Assembly (NCBI RefSeq): GCF_014235845.1
Contig: NZ_JACJUQ010000001.1
Span: 186,001 to 250,000, forward strand
DNA from: Pontivivens nitratireducens
Lineage (GTDB): Bacteria; Pseudomonadota; Alphaproteobacteria; Rhodobacterales; Rhodobacteraceae
Direction of reading: 5' to 3'
Length of the DNA stretch: 64,000 nt
Positions 33,627 to 42,827 of the stretch are shown here, in pieces. Under the pieces are notes generated by a model. That model was not told the DNA's origin. It saw nothing but the letters and a program-made list of their open reading frames with translations, and ran no database searches. Every line of letters starts with the position of its first letter. Positions within the stretch are counted from its first letter, which is position 1. Made by a program: the position numbers and the translations under genes.

Positions 33627-35423
33627 ATGGATCCCGTTACCACATTCGCGCTGATCGGCGTCCTGGGCATCGGCTCGCAATGGCTGGCGTGGCGGTTCCA
33701 GTTGCCGGCGATCGTCCTGATGTTGCTGGCGGGCGTCCTGGCAGGGCCCTTGACCGGGCTGATAGATCCGGAGGCCAGCTTCGGATTTCTGCTCAAGCCC
33801 ATCATCGCGGTTGCGGTCGCAGTCATCCTGTTCGAGGGCGGATTGACCCTGAACTTAAAGAGCTTGCGCGATGCGGGCCCGTCGGTGTTGCGGCTGGTCA
33901 TGATCGGAGCACCGCTCGGCTGGCTGCTCTCCGCGATAAGCGTGCACTACATCGCCGGGCTGAGTTGGGAGACCGCCATCGTGTTCGGCGGCATCATGAT
34001 CGTCACCGGCCCAACCGTGGTGACGCCCCTGTTGCGGCAGGCGCGGATGGAGCCGCGCGTCGCCAGAATCCTGAAATGGGAGGCGATCGTCAACGATCCC
34101 ATCGGTGCCCTGGCAGCCGTTCTGGCCTATGAAATGGTGGTGGCGCTGCGAACCTCCACCACCGTGGGGGGCGCGATCTGGCACGTGTTTCTGGGCATCG
34201 CCGTCGCCAGTGTGCTGGGCTATCTGGGGGGGCGTGTGATTGCATGGGCGTTCAACCGGGGCAAAGTGCCGGAATATATGAAGGTGCCTGTGATGTTTGG
34301 CGCGCTTCTGGCGATTTATGCGGCATCCGACTATATCCTGCATGAAAGCGGTTTGTTGGCCGTGACCATCATGGGCGTCGTTCTGGCGAACACGCATTTG
34401 CCGTCTCTGGACGAAATCCGGCGGTTCAAGGAACACGCGACCGTCATTCTGGTCTCGGGCGTTTTCATCCTGCTTGCGGCTTCGCTGACCATGGCGGAAC
34501 TGGCCAGCATCGACCTGCGCATCGTGTTGTTCGTCGCCATCGTGATCTTCATCGCCCGGCCCCTGACCGTGCTGCTGTCGCTGATGAGCAGCGGTCTGCC
34601 GTGGACAGAAAAGTCGATGATCGCCTGGATCGGACCGCGGGGCGTCGTTCTGGTCGCTGTGTCAGGTCTTTTCGGAACGCAACTTGCCGAACTGGGGATC
34701 GAGGACGGGCGAAGCCTGACGACCCTGTCCTTCGCGCTGGTGGCGGGCACGGTGGTGCTGCACGGATTTTCGATCGGACCGTTGGCGCGGCGGTTGAAGC
34801 TGACATCCGAGGCCGTTCCGGGCCTGTTGATCGTCGGAGGTTCACGCTGGGCGGTCAATCTGGCGCGGGCGTTGGAGAAGGCGGAAATCCCTACGATGAT
34901 CGTGGATCGCAACTGGTTCCGCCTGCGCGCCGCGCGTGAGGCAGGGGTGAAGGTGTATCACGGGGAGATCCTGTCCGAGACTGTCGAGCATACGCTGGAT
35001 CTGAGCGCATATGGTGTGGTTCTCGCCGCGACGGACAACGATGGCTACAACGCGCTGGTCTGCACCGATCTGGGCCCGGAATTCGGCAGAAGACAGGTGT
35101 TTCAGGTTGGCCGCTGCGATGAGACGGAGGGCCGCGCCGCCATGCCGGTCACCATCGGGGGGCGCGCCTTTGGATCGGGTATGCCCTATGAGGATTTCAT
35201 GCGGCTGGAGGCAGCAGGCTGGGCGTTTCGCGTGACCAGACTGACCGAGGAATTCGGTCTCGATGATTACCTCGCCCTCAACGAGGACGCCCGGATTTTG
35301 GGGCGGATCAATGACAGCGGCTTGCTGTTTTACGATGGTAAGCCACCTGAGAAGATTCCCGCCGGAACGCGAATTCTGGCATTTCATCACAAGGATAAGG
35401 ATCGCGGGTCCGGTTCGTCCTGA
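33627..35423 (+). CDS. Cation:proton antiporter (CPA1/NhaP type) with TrkA-N domain
   Basis: A 598-residue protein. The N-terminal 400 residues form about 12 membrane helices of the Na+/H+ exchanger type, with the conserved region ILKWEAIVNDPIGALAAVL (Asn-Asp ion site) and GPRGVVLVAVSG. The C-terminal soluble part is a TrkA-N Rossmann domain (LLIVGGSRWAVNLARALEKA, about residue 405) followed by a likely regulatory tail. It exchanges Na+ or K+ for H+, useful in salt or pH stress. A GAGGA ribosome site is 7 bases before the ATG. Single gene after the acyl-CoA synthetase/ydcF pair. Confidence 0.92.
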   Translation: MDPVTTFALIGVLGIGSQWLAWRFQLPAIVLMLLAGVLAGPLTGLIDPEASFGFLLKPIIAVAVAVILFEGGLTLNLKSLRDAGPSVLRLVMIGAPLGWLLSAISVHYIAGLSWETAIVFGGIMIVTGPTVVTPLLRQARMEPRVARILKWEAIVNDPIGALAAVLAYEMVVALRTSTTVGGAIWHVFLGIAVASVLGYLGGRVIAWAFNRGKVPEYMKVPVMFGALLAIYAASDYILHESGLLAVTIMGVVLANTHLPSLDEIRRFKEHATVILVSGVFILLAASLTMAELASIDLRIVLFVAIVIFIARPLTVLLSLMSSGLPWTEKSMIAWIGPRGVVLVAVSGLFGTQLAELGIEDGRSLTTLSFALVAGTVVLHGFSIGPLARRLKLTSEAVPGLLIVGGSRWAVNLARALEKAEIPTMIVDRNWFRLRAAREAGVKVYHGEILSETVEHTLDLSAYGVVLAATDNDGYNALVCTDLGPEFGRRQVFQVGRCDETEGRAAMPVTIGGRAFGSGMPYEDFMRLEAAGWAFRVTRLTEEFGLDDYLALNEDARILGRINDSGLLFYDGKPPEKIPAGTRILAFHHKDKDRGSGSS

Positions 35424-35457
35424 TCTGCGGCCCGCCTTCGCGGGGAGGGGGCAACAC

Positions 35458-36138
35458 TCAAAGGTGTTTTGCCGCCTCCTTGCGCGCGATTGCCCGCATT
35501 CCGTCCGAATGCAGGCTCAGGAATTCAGCGACGCGCGCAGGATCCTGCCGTGACAGGGTCCGCAACCACCATCCAATCGCCTTTTGTGTGAACCATTCGT
35601 GATCGGAAACCAGCGCCGCGATCCACGTCAGCACCTGCTCGCGCCGTTCCAGATGCGCGGCGTCGGGGTGTCGTCCCTTCGCCCAATGCAATGTGCAGAC
35701 CAGGGCGGCGCGGCGCGTCCACATGTTCTGATGTTCCGTCCACATCGCCACCGCATCAAGGCGAGAGGGGTCTGCGATCAGGCGACGCTCGATAGGCTTT
35801 GCCGCCGCATCGGCAATGGTCCAGCTGTCGAACTGAACGACCCAGCGTTGCACCTGGTCCCAGACCGGCGCGTCATCCGGTTTGATCTGCGCCTGGGTCA
35901 GAAGTTTGGTCGCGGCAATCCGCGCCTCGTAAATGTCACTGTCCCATAAACCCGCGGCCAAGGTGACCTTCGCATCGCGGTCCAGATCGGCGCGCCAGGG
36001 ACGCACGAGGTTTTCCACCGTGTCATTGCTCAGACCGAGGTAGCGGCGTTCGACCTTGTGATAGGTCGCCATTTCAGCCGCGCGGACGGGATCCGCGCGG
36101 GCGATGAGGGCGTCGAGCGCCGCGCCCGGGGTCGGCAT
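35458..36138 (-). CDS. DNA alkylation repair protein (AlkD-like)
   Basis: A 226-residue all-helical (HEAT-like repeat) protein. Typical segments are ERRYLGLSNDTVENLVRPW, DIYEARIAATKLLTQ and WFTQKAIGWWLRTLS, the last close to the AlkD DNA-contact helix with Trp. AlkD enzymes remove bulky or alkylated purines without flipping the base. It starts at 36138, overlapping the stop of the lipoprotein gene by 1 base, so the two are co-transcribed. Confidence 0.87.
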   Translation of the reverse strand: MPTPGAALDALIARADPVRAAEMATYHKVERRYLGLSNDTVENLVRPWRADLDRDAKVTLAAGLWDSDIYEARIAATKLLTQAQIKPDDAPVWDQVQRWVVQFDSWTIADAAAKPIERRLIADPSRLDAVAMWTEHQNMWTRRAALVCTLHWAKGRHPDAAHLERREQVLTWIAALVSDHEWFTQKAIGWWLRTLSRQDPARVAEFLSLHSDGMRAIARKEAAKHL

Positions 36139-36617
36139 CAGGACGATTTCGGTAACAGAATGACATGATCCGTACCGCCGCTGCGCCGGAAACGGGTGCC
36201 GCGCAGGCGACCGTTTTCATAGCTGTAGACGGTCGGACCATTGCTGCCCGGTACGATCAATCGTCCGTTGCGGTCGATACGTCCGGTGCGTCGATGGCTC
36301 TCGGCGCGCAGCGTCTCGTATGGGGCGACGGTGTCGATCACCACGACGGAGCCGTCCTGGTTGACCTCCGTCACGTGAATTTCATGACATTGGCCCCCGT
36401 TCCACGCACCCTCACCCCAGACGCCCAGATAGCGGTTCCAATTGTCGGACAGGCCGACCTTGGCGGGTTGAATCTCGTTGCGCCGATACGGATCGTCATA
36501 CAGATCGACGGTATAACATCCCGCCCTGCTGAGCGCGGAATCCGGCAGACTTGCCTGCGGTTCGACACATGCCGACAGCAGAACCAGCAGCGATGCGCTT
36601 GCCACGATGCGTTTCAT
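36138..36617 (-). CDS. Lipoprotein of unknown function
   Basis: A 159-residue protein with a lipoprotein signal (ASLLVLLSACVEP); the lipidated Cys is at residue 17. The mature part has two more Cys (GCYTVDLYD and GQCHEIHV) that could form a disulfide, and a run of beta strands with YLGVWGEGAWNGGQ and RTGRIDRNGRLIVPG. It looks like a small beta-sheet envelope protein, but I do not recognise the family. The stop overlaps the start of the AlkD-like gene by one base. Confidence 0.75.
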   Translation of the reverse strand: MKRIVASASLLVLLSACVEPQASLPDSALSRAGCYTVDLYDDPYRRNEIQPAKVGLSDNWNRYLGVWGEGAWNGGQCHEIHVTEVNQDGSVVVIDTVAPYETLRAESHRRTGRIDRNGRLIVPGSNGPTVYSYENGRLRGTRFRRSGGTDHVILLPKSS

Positions 36618-36674
36618 AATCTCTCCTCGAACTACTCGAACGTCCCGATCTTGGCGTCGGATACGAATGGAACT

Positions 36675-38498
36675 TTACTCTACCGTGACCGATTTGGCGA
36701 GGTTTCGCGGTTGGTCCACGTCCGTCCCCTTGGTCACGGCCGTATGATAGGCAATCAACTGCGCAGGTATAGCATAAACCATCGGTGCGAGCCGGGGATC
36801 TACCGTCGGCATCACCAAAACCTCAGCCGTGCCGTGCCGGGCGATCTCGGCGCCTTCGGCATCGGTTACCAGCAGGACACGCCCGCCGCGGGCCATGACC
36901 TCCTGCATATTGCTGACCAGTTTTTCAAACAGCGCGTCGCGCGGCGCGAAAACGATCACGGGAACGTTTTCGTCGATCAGGGCGATGGGACCATGCTTCA
37001 GCTCGCCCGAGGCATAGCCCTCGGCGTGGATATAGCTGATTTCCTTTAGCTTCAGCGCTCCTTCCAGTGCCATGGGATACATCAGGCCACGGCCCAGGAA
37101 CAGAATGTCACGCGCACCGGCAAGCCATTGGGCAAGCTTGGCAATCTGGGGTTCGGTCGCGATCGCCTCATTCATCAGGCGGGGCAGTTCGAACATGCGC
37201 GAGACCAGCTGCGCCTCATCCGCCGCGCTCAGATGCCCGCGCGTGCGGCCGGCGTGAATTGCCAGCGACAACAATACGGTAAGCTGGCAGCTGAACGCCT
37301 TGGTCGAGGCGACGCCGACCTCCACCCCCGCATGGATCGGCAACGCTGCGTCCGAGGCGCGGGCGATGGAGCTTTCCATGGCGTTGACGACGGAGACGAT
37401 GCTGCCAGCCTTGCCCTTGCAGTAGGTGAGGGCGGCCAGCGTGTCCGCCGTCTCACCCGATTGTGATACGAACAGCGCCATGTCGCTGTCTCGCAGCGGC
37501 GGGTTGCGGTAACGGAACTCGGACGCGATGTCGATTTCCACGACCATGCCCGCAATCTGTTCGAACCAGTATTTCGCGACCTGACAGGCATAAAAGGCCG
37601 TGCCGCATGCCACCATGATCAGTCGGTCGGTTCCGGTGAAGTCCACCGCGTCGGCTGCACCTTCGATCCGGTCACGGCCCGGACCGGCGTAATGTTGCAG
37701 CGCGTAGGACAGCACCTCGGGCTGTTCGTGCACCTCTTTGGACATGAAGTGGCGATGCTCGCCCTTCTCCGCAATCATGTTGTCCAGCGCGACGGTTTTC
37801 ATGGGCCGGTCGGTCGCGGCGCCATCGGCGTCGAAGATTTTCGCCCCGCCGCGGGTCAGAACGACGTGATCGCCATCGTTCAGATATGTGATGCGGCGGG
37901 TGAACGGCGCCAGCGCCAGAGCGTCGGAGCCGACGAACATTTCACCCTCCCCATGACCGATTGCCAGAGGGGAGCCGCGCCGCGCTGCCACGATCAGATC
38001 GTCCTCGCCCTCGAACAGGAAGCACAGCGCGAAGGCCCCTTCAAGACGTTTGAGCGTTGCCACCGCAGCCTCGATAGGAGGCAATCCGTCCGTCAGGTAT
38101 TGTGCGCACAGGACGGCTACGGTTTCGGTGTCCGTCTCGGTGACGAACGTGTGGCCCTTGCCCTCCAGCTCGGTACGCAATTCGCGGAAATTCTCGATGA
38201 TGCCATTATGCACGACTGCGACGGGGCCGGAGCGGTGGGGGTGGGCGTTTGCCTCGGTCGGTTTTCCATGCGTGGCCCAGCGGGTGTGCCCGATGCCGGA
38301 ACGGCCCTGGATGGGATCGACCACCAGCAGATCGGCCAGCGCGCCCAGCTTTCCCACCGCGCGACGACGGCCCAGCACGCCGTCGTGCACCGTGGCGATG
38401 CCGGCGCTGTCATAGCCGCGATATTCCAGACGACGCAGCGCCTCGACCATCAGGGGGGCGGCGGAATGCTCACCCAGGATACCGATAATGCCGCACAT
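36675..38498 (-). CDS. glmS: Glutamine-fructose-6-phosphate aminotransferase (isomerizing)
   Basis: A 607-residue enzyme. The N-terminal glutaminase domain starts MCGIIGILG with the Cys nucleophile next to Met1 and has YRGYDSAGIA; the C-terminal half has two SIS domains with SQSGETADTLAAL and AEGYASGELKHGPIALID, and ends DVDQPRNLAKSVTVE. It makes glucosamine-6-phosphate for peptidoglycan and LPS. It follows glmU with a 1-base overlap (the glmU stop and glmS ATG share a base). No glmS ribozyme or other leader structure is present. Confidence 0.97.
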   Translation of the reverse strand: MCGIIGILGEHSAAPLMVEALRRLEYRGYDSAGIATVHDGVLGRRRAVGKLGALADLLVVDPIQGRSGIGHTRWATHGKPTEANAHPHRSGPVAVVHNGIIENFRELRTELEGKGHTFVTETDTETVAVLCAQYLTDGLPPIEAAVATLKRLEGAFALCFLFEGEDDLIVAARRGSPLAIGHGEGEMFVGSDALALAPFTRRITYLNDGDHVVLTRGGAKIFDADGAATDRPMKTVALDNMIAEKGEHRHFMSKEVHEQPEVLSYALQHYAGPGRDRIEGAADAVDFTGTDRLIMVACGTAFYACQVAKYWFEQIAGMVVEIDIASEFRYRNPPLRDSDMALFVSQSGETADTLAALTYCKGKAGSIVSVVNAMESSIARASDAALPIHAGVEVGVASTKAFSCQLTVLLSLAIHAGRTRGHLSAADEAQLVSRMFELPRLMNEAIATEPQIAKLAQWLAGARDILFLGRGLMYPMALEGALKLKEISYIHAEGYASGELKHGPIALIDENVPVIVFAPRDALFEKLVSNMQEVMARGGRVLLVTDAEGAEIARHGTAEVLVMPTVDPRLAPMVYAIPAQLIAYHTAVTKGTDVDQPRNLAKSVTVE

Positions 38499-39841
38499 CA
38501 GCGTTTCTCCTTGAGGCTGCGCAAACGCGCCACCATGCGGGCGCCAAGGCCCGGTTTGTTGACTTGCCGCGCGCGCCCGATGGCCAGATCGCCCGGTCCC
38601 ACATCGCTGGTCACGACCGAGCCGGAGGCGACATAGCCGCCATCCGCGATGGTCACGGGCGCCACCAGGGCGGAGTTCGAGCCGACGAAGGCATCCGCGC
38701 CTATGGTCGTCTTGTGCTTGAACACTCCGTCATAGTTGCAGGTGATGGTGCCCGCGCCGATATTCGCACGTTCGCCTATTTCGGCATCGCCGATATAGGT
38801 CAGGTGATTGACCTTCGCGCCTGCATGCAGGATGGCGTTCTTGACCTCAACGAAATTGCCGACGCGCGCGCCGCCACCAACCTCCGCGCCGGGGCGCAGG
38901 CGGGCATAGGGGCCGATCTGGGCACCCTCGGCGATGTGACAGCCCTCAAGATGGCAGAAGGCTCGGATTTCCGCCCCGGTTTCCACCGTGACCCCGGGGC
39001 CGAACACGACGTTGGGCGCGATGGTGACATCGCGGCCAATATGCGTGTCAAAGGCGAAATGCACGGTCTCGGGCGCGGTCAGGGTGATGCCGTCCTCCAG
39101 CGCGCGGGCACGGCGAGTCCACTGGAACACGGCCTCCGCCGCTGCCAGATCGGTGCGGGAGTTCACGCCCATCGTCTCCTGCTCGGCGCAGGTAACGGCG
39201 GCGCAGGACATCCCGCGCGACCGGGCGAGCCCGACGATATCGGTGAGGTAATATTCCCCCTTGGCATTATCGTTGCCGACCGCCCCGACCAGATCCAGCA
39301 GGGTGGCGGCATCGGCCATGACGACGCCGGAATTGCACAGGGTAATGGCGAGTTGCTCGGGCGTGGCTTCCTTCGCCTCGACGATGGCCTGCAAACCGTC
39401 GGGGCCGGTGACGAGGCGACCGTAGCCGCCGGGATTTGCAGCCTCGAACCCCAGCACCACCACGGCTGCACCATCTGCGCGCGCATCGCGCATTGCGGCC
39501 AACGTATCGCCCGAGATGAAGGGCGTATCGCCGTAGAGCACCACCGCGTCGCCGTCGAACCCTTCCAGACCCGCCGCCGCCTGCTGCACGGCATGGGCGG
39601 TGCCCAGCTGTTCGGCCTGCACAGCAAAAATCGCATCGGCGCGCCAGTCACGCACCGCGCCCTCGACCAGATCGCCGCCGTGACCCGTCACGACGATCAA
39701 CCGCTCTGGCTCAAGCGTGTTCGCGCTGGCCATGGCGTGGACCACCATGGGCGCGCATCCGATCTGGTGCAGAACCTTGGGCAGGTCGGACTGCATTCGC
39801 GTGCCCTGACCGGCGGCGAGAATGATTGCGGCTGTTTTCAT
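38498..39841 (-). CDS. glmU: Bifunctional UDP-GlcNAc pyrophosphorylase / GlcN-1-P N-acetyltransferase
   Basis: A 447-residue GlmU. The N-terminal nucleotidyltransferase domain begins AAIILAAGQGTRMQSDLPKV; the C-terminal half is a left-handed beta helix of hexapeptide repeats (HTHIGRDVTIAP type) with the acetyl-CoA site near VNHLTYIGDAEIG and GAGTITCNYDG. It performs the last two steps to UDP-GlcNAc, after GlmS and GlmM. It lies directly before glmS in the same transcript and is divergent from the phosphatase gene, with 117 bases between. Confidence 0.97.
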   Translation of the reverse strand: MKTAAIILAAGQGTRMQSDLPKVLHQIGCAPMVVHAMASANTLEPERLIVVTGHGGDLVEGAVRDWRADAIFAVQAEQLGTAHAVQQAAAGLEGFDGDAVVLYGDTPFISGDTLAAMRDARADGAAVVVLGFEAANPGGYGRLVTGPDGLQAIVEAKEATPEQLAITLCNSGVVMADAATLLDLVGAVGNDNAKGEYYLTDIVGLARSRGMSCAAVTCAEQETMGVNSRTDLAAAEAVFQWTRRARALEDGITLTAPETVHFAFDTHIGRDVTIAPNVVFGPGVTVETGAEIRAFCHLEGCHIAEGAQIGPYARLRPGAEVGGGARVGNFVEVKNAILHAGAKVNHLTYIGDAEIGERANIGAGTITCNYDGVFKHKTTIGADAFVGSNSALVAPVTIADGGYVASGSVVTSDVGPGDLAIGRARQVNKPGLGARMVARLRSLKEKR

Positions 39842-39958
39842 TATGATGTGGTCCCTCGTGTTGGCGGGCTTATAACAGCGGCATGCGGTGCCGGAAAGCG
39901 CACCGACGATCAGGTTTCGTTTCAGTCGATTGCATCGGCACCATTTCGAGGAGTTCCC

Positions 39959-40621
39959 ATGCGCACCGCAATATTCGACCTAGACGGCACGCTGGCGGAT
40001 ACCAGCGCAGACCTGATCGCGGCGGCGAACGCCTGTTTTATCGGGCGCGGGCACGCGGCGCCGCTGGATCACGCGACCGATGCGCTGACCGCCTTTCGTG
40101 GCGGCCGGGCCATGCTGGGACTGGGGGTCGAACGACTTGGTCTGACCGATCTGATCATCGACGAGGAATACCAGACGCTGCTGGATCATTACGACGCCCA
40201 TATCGACGTGCATACGCGTCTCTATCCGGGGGTCGAGGCCGCGCTGGACCGGTTGGCGGCGGATGGATGGGTTCTGGGGGTCTGCACCAACAAGCCCGAA
40301 TGGCTGGCCGAAACCCTGCTGCAAAAGATCGGCATCCGCGACCGGTTCGCCGCGATGCTGGGCGCGGATACGCTGCCGGTGCGCAAACCCGACCCCGAAC
40401 ACCTGATCGAAACAGTGCGCCGCGCCGGGGGCAACATGGCGCGTACCGTGCTGATGGGCGACACCACAACCGACCGGGACACGGCGCGCAATGCCGGCGT
40501 TCCGGTGGTGCTGGTGGGCTTCGGCCCGCTGGGGGCGGGCATCGCGGAGTTGAAGCCGGACGCGATCCTGACGCATTACGATGAACTCGGCGATCTGCTG
40601 GATGGATTGGTGCCGCGCTGA
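39959..40621 (+). CDS. gph: HAD family hydrolase, phosphoglycolate phosphatase type
   Basis: A 220-residue HAD-IA phosphatase. The start at 39959 has GAGGAG upstream; a very long open frame from 38564 is the antisense shadow of glmU and not real. Motif I is FDLDGTLADT at the N-terminus, motif II is in CTNKPEWLAE, and motifs III and IV are RKPDPEHL and GDTTTDRDTARNAG. Such enzymes remove phosphate from 2-phosphoglycolate in photorespiration or DNA repair. The exact substrate is not certain, since HAD specificities vary. It is followed by tRNA-Val. Confidence 0.87.
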   Translation: MRTAIFDLDGTLADTSADLIAAANACFIGRGHAAPLDHATDALTAFRGGRAMLGLGVERLGLTDLIIDEEYQTLLDHYDAHIDVHTRLYPGVEAALDRLAADGWVLGVCTNKPEWLAETLLQKIGIRDRFAAMLGADTLPVRKPDPEHLIETVRRAGGNMARTVLMGDTTTDRDTARNAGVPVVLVGFGPLGAGIAELKPDAILTHYDELGDLLDGLVPR

Positions 40622-40680
40622 AAACCGCCTGATTAGGCTTGACCCCTTTCGCGCAAGGTGCGAAATGCACCGCCAGAGAC

Positions 40681-40756
40681 GGGACGTTAGCTCAGTTGGT
40701 AGAGCACAGTGTTCACATCGCTGGGGTCACTGGTTCGAATCCAGTACGTCCCACCA
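40681..40756 (+). tRNA. tRNA-Val (anticodon CAC)
   Basis: The acceptor GGGACGT pairs with ACGTCCC (40746-40752), the discriminator is A and CCA is encoded; the total is 76 bases. The anticodon stem CAGTG/CGCTG closes the loop TTCACAT, giving anticodon CAC. The T loop is TTCGAAT. It reads the Val codon GUG. Confidence 0.94.
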
Positions 40757-40991
40757 TCTCTGAAAATTCCTGTATTGTTTCAATAGTTTTCATCTGTTGC
40801 GATTGCGTCCAACGAAGCAGGCGAACAAGGTTTGGCCGCGCGCATTCCCGAAGGGTGCTTGTGTGCATTCGACGCGCATTTCCCCCCGCCGGTGGGGGTG
40901 ACAGACGGCCCGCATGCGGATTATGGGGTTGCATTGCCCTGTAGGTCCACCGTCTGATGGCTTATCACTCAAGAAAATCTGGAGTTCCAAG

Positions 40992-41921
40992 ATGCGTCTC
41001 AAAACCACCCTGTCCGCGATTGCACTGGCCGCCATCGGCACTCAGGCCGCCGCACAGTGCGAAAGCGTCACCTTCTCCGATGTCGGCTGGACGGATATCA
41101 CGGCGACGACCGCGACCACCTCCGTCGTGCTTCAGGCGCTGGGCTATGAGACGGATGTGAAGATCCTCTCCGTGCCCGTGACCTATACCTCGCTGGCCGA
41201 GGGCGATATCGATGTGTTCCTCGGCAACTGGATGCCGACGATGGAGGCCGACATCGCCCCCTATCGTGAGGCCGGAACCGTCGACACCGTGCGCACCAAC
41301 CTGACGGGTGCGAAATACACATTGGCCACCAATGCGGCGGGCGCGGAACTGGGCATCGCGGATTTCGCGGACATTGCCGCGCAGGCCGACGCGCTGGATT
41401 CCACGATCTACGGCATCGAGCCGGGCAATGACGGCAACCGCCTGATCCTCGACATGATCGAGGCGGAGGCATTCGACCTTACCGAATTCGAAGTCGCGGA
41501 AAGCTCGGAGCAAGGGATGCTGGCGCAGGTGGAGCGGGCCAGCCGCCGGGGTGAGCCGATCATCTTCCTTGGCTGGGAACCGCACCCGATGAACGCCAAT
41601 TTCGACATGACCTATCTGACCGGGGGCGACGACTGGTTCGGCCCCGATCTGGGCGGTGCATCCGTGATGACGAACACGCGCGCGGGCTATGTCACGGAAT
41701 GTCCGAATGTCGGCACCTTGCTGGAAAACCTGGAATTCTCCCTTGAGATGGAGAACGAGATCATGGGCGCGATCCTCAACGATGGTGAGGATCCCGAGGA
41801 TGCCGCGAAGGCCTGGCTGGCCGCGAACCCCGATGTGCTGGACACTTGGTTGGATGGCGTCACCACGCTGAACGGTGAGAGTGATGCGAAAGCTGCCGTC
41901 ATGGCCGTGATCGAAGACTGA
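40992..41921 (+). CDS. choX: Choline ABC transporter substrate-binding protein
   Basis: A 309-residue periplasmic protein with a Sec signal (MRLKTTLSAIALAAIGTQAAA). The sequence follows ChoX of Sinorhizobium closely: SDVGWTDITATTATTS, SVPVTYTSLAEGDIDVFLGN, YGIEPGNDGNRLI, ESSEQGMLAQVERA and FLGWEPHPMNANF. The aromatic residues of the ligand cage are retained in this last motif. It binds choline (and acetylcholine weakly). The start at 40992 has GGAG upstream; an ATG at 40914 adds no signal sequence and is unlikely. A terminator-like hairpin separates it from choW. Confidence 0.95.
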   Translation: MRLKTTLSAIALAAIGTQAAAQCESVTFSDVGWTDITATTATTSVVLQALGYETDVKILSVPVTYTSLAEGDIDVFLGNWMPTMEADIAPYREAGTVDTVRTNLTGAKYTLATNAAGAELGIADFADIAAQADALDSTIYGIEPGNDGNRLILDMIEAEAFDLTEFEVAESSEQGMLAQVERASRRGEPIIFLGWEPHPMNANFDMTYLTGGDDWFGPDLGGASVMTNTRAGYVTECPNVGTLLENLEFSLEMENEIMGAILNDGEDPEDAAKAWLAANPDVLDTWLDGVTTLNGESDAKAAVMAVIED

Positions 41922-41936
41922 CCCAATCATTGAAAG

Positions 41937-41966
41937 AAACGGCGCGGGGCCCCCTCGCGCCGTTTT
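41937..41966 (+). terminator. Intercistronic terminator/attenuator between choX and choW
   Basis: AAACGGCGCG (41937-41946) and CGCGCCGTTT (41956-41965) form a perfect 10-bp stem around a 9-base C/G-rich loop, followed by a short T run. It is again placed just after the binding-protein gene and before the permease, so it should favour choX mRNA over choWV. Confidence 0.75.
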
Positions 41967-41990
41967 CACGATGAACGACAGGAGCGACGG

Positions 41991-42827
41991 ATGGAGTGGC
42001 TGACCAACAACAAGATCCCCGTCGGCGATACGGCTGAGATCGTGTTCGACTGGTTGCAGCGCAACGGCACGGACGTGTTCGACGCGATTTCCGACGGCAT
42101 GGAAGCGACGATCGACACCTTGCTGTGGATTTTCCAGACGCCGCATCCGCTGATCATCATCGCGGTATTCGTCGCGCTGACATGGGTTTTGCAACGCAGT
42201 TGGCAGACTTGTCTGCTGGTGTTCGCGGGGTTCCTGTTCATCCTCAACCAGGATTACTGGGAGGAGATGACCGAAAGCATGACGCTGGTCCTGTCGGCCT
42301 GTATCGTCTGCATGACCATCGGCGTACCCATCGGCATCGCCGCCGCGCACCGGCCCCGGCTCTATGCCGTGATGCGGCCCGTGCTGGACCTGATGCAGAC
42401 GCTGCCGACCTTCGTCTATCTGATTCCGGCGGTGATCTTCTTCGGCATCGGAATGGTGCCGGGATTGCTGGCGACGGTGATCTTCGTGTTGCCCGCACCG
42501 ATCCGGCTGACGCAACTCGGCGTATCCTCGACCCCCGCGCCATTGCTGGAGGCGGCGGATGCCTTCGGCGCGACGCCGCGACAGAAACTGTTCAAGGTCG
42601 AGCTGCCCTACGCCGTGCCGCAGATCATGGCCGGGCTGAACCAGACGATCATGCTGTCGCTGTCTATGGTGGTGATTGCCGCGCTGGTCGGGGCGGACGG
42701 GCTGGGCGTGCCCGTGCTGCGGGCGCTGAACCGGGTGGATTCCGCGCTCGGCTTCGAAAGCGGCTTCATCATCGTGGTGGTGGCCATCATGCTGGACCGG
42801 ATGTTGCGGGTCAGGGGACGGAAATGA
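41991..42827 (+). CDS. choW: Choline ABC transporter permease
   Basis: A 278-residue inner membrane permease of the ProW/OpuAB type. There are about six helices after a periplasmic N-terminal segment of ~45 residues. The EAA loop is EAADAFGATPRQKLFKVELP, and DLMQTLPTFVYLIPAVIFFG is a family mark. It forms a homodimer with ChoV. The start at 41991 (MEWLTNNKIPVGD) has AGGAGCGACGG upstream. It overlaps choV by 4 bases (ATGA). Confidence 0.95.
   Translation: MEWLTNNKIPVGDTAEIVFDWLQRNGTDVFDAISDGMEATIDTLLWIFQTPHPLIIIAVFVALTWVLQRSWQTCLLVFAGFLFILNQDYWEEMTESMTLVLSACIVCMTIGVPIGIAAAHRPRLYAVMRPVLDLMQTLPTFVYLIPAVIFFGIGMVPGLLATVIFVLPAPIRLTQLGVSSTPAPLLEAADAFGATPRQKLFKVELPYAVPQIMAGLNQTIMLSLSMVVIAALVGADGLGVPVLRALNRVDSALGFESGFIIVVVAIMLDRMLRVRGRK

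Noticed and set aside
36618-36674. Possible glmS ribozyme or leader
   Set aside because: glmS starts right after glmU on the minus strand; the region at 36618-36674 lies after glmS and has no such structure.
38564-39958. Long plus-strand extension before the HAD phosphatase gene
   Set aside because: It is antisense to glmU; the phosphatase family begins at the ATG at 39959 with its own ribosome site.
40757-40991. Gene-free region between tRNA-Val and choX considered for a riboswitch or small gene
   Set aside because: No conserved leader structure, terminator or credible small gene was seen in 235 bases.
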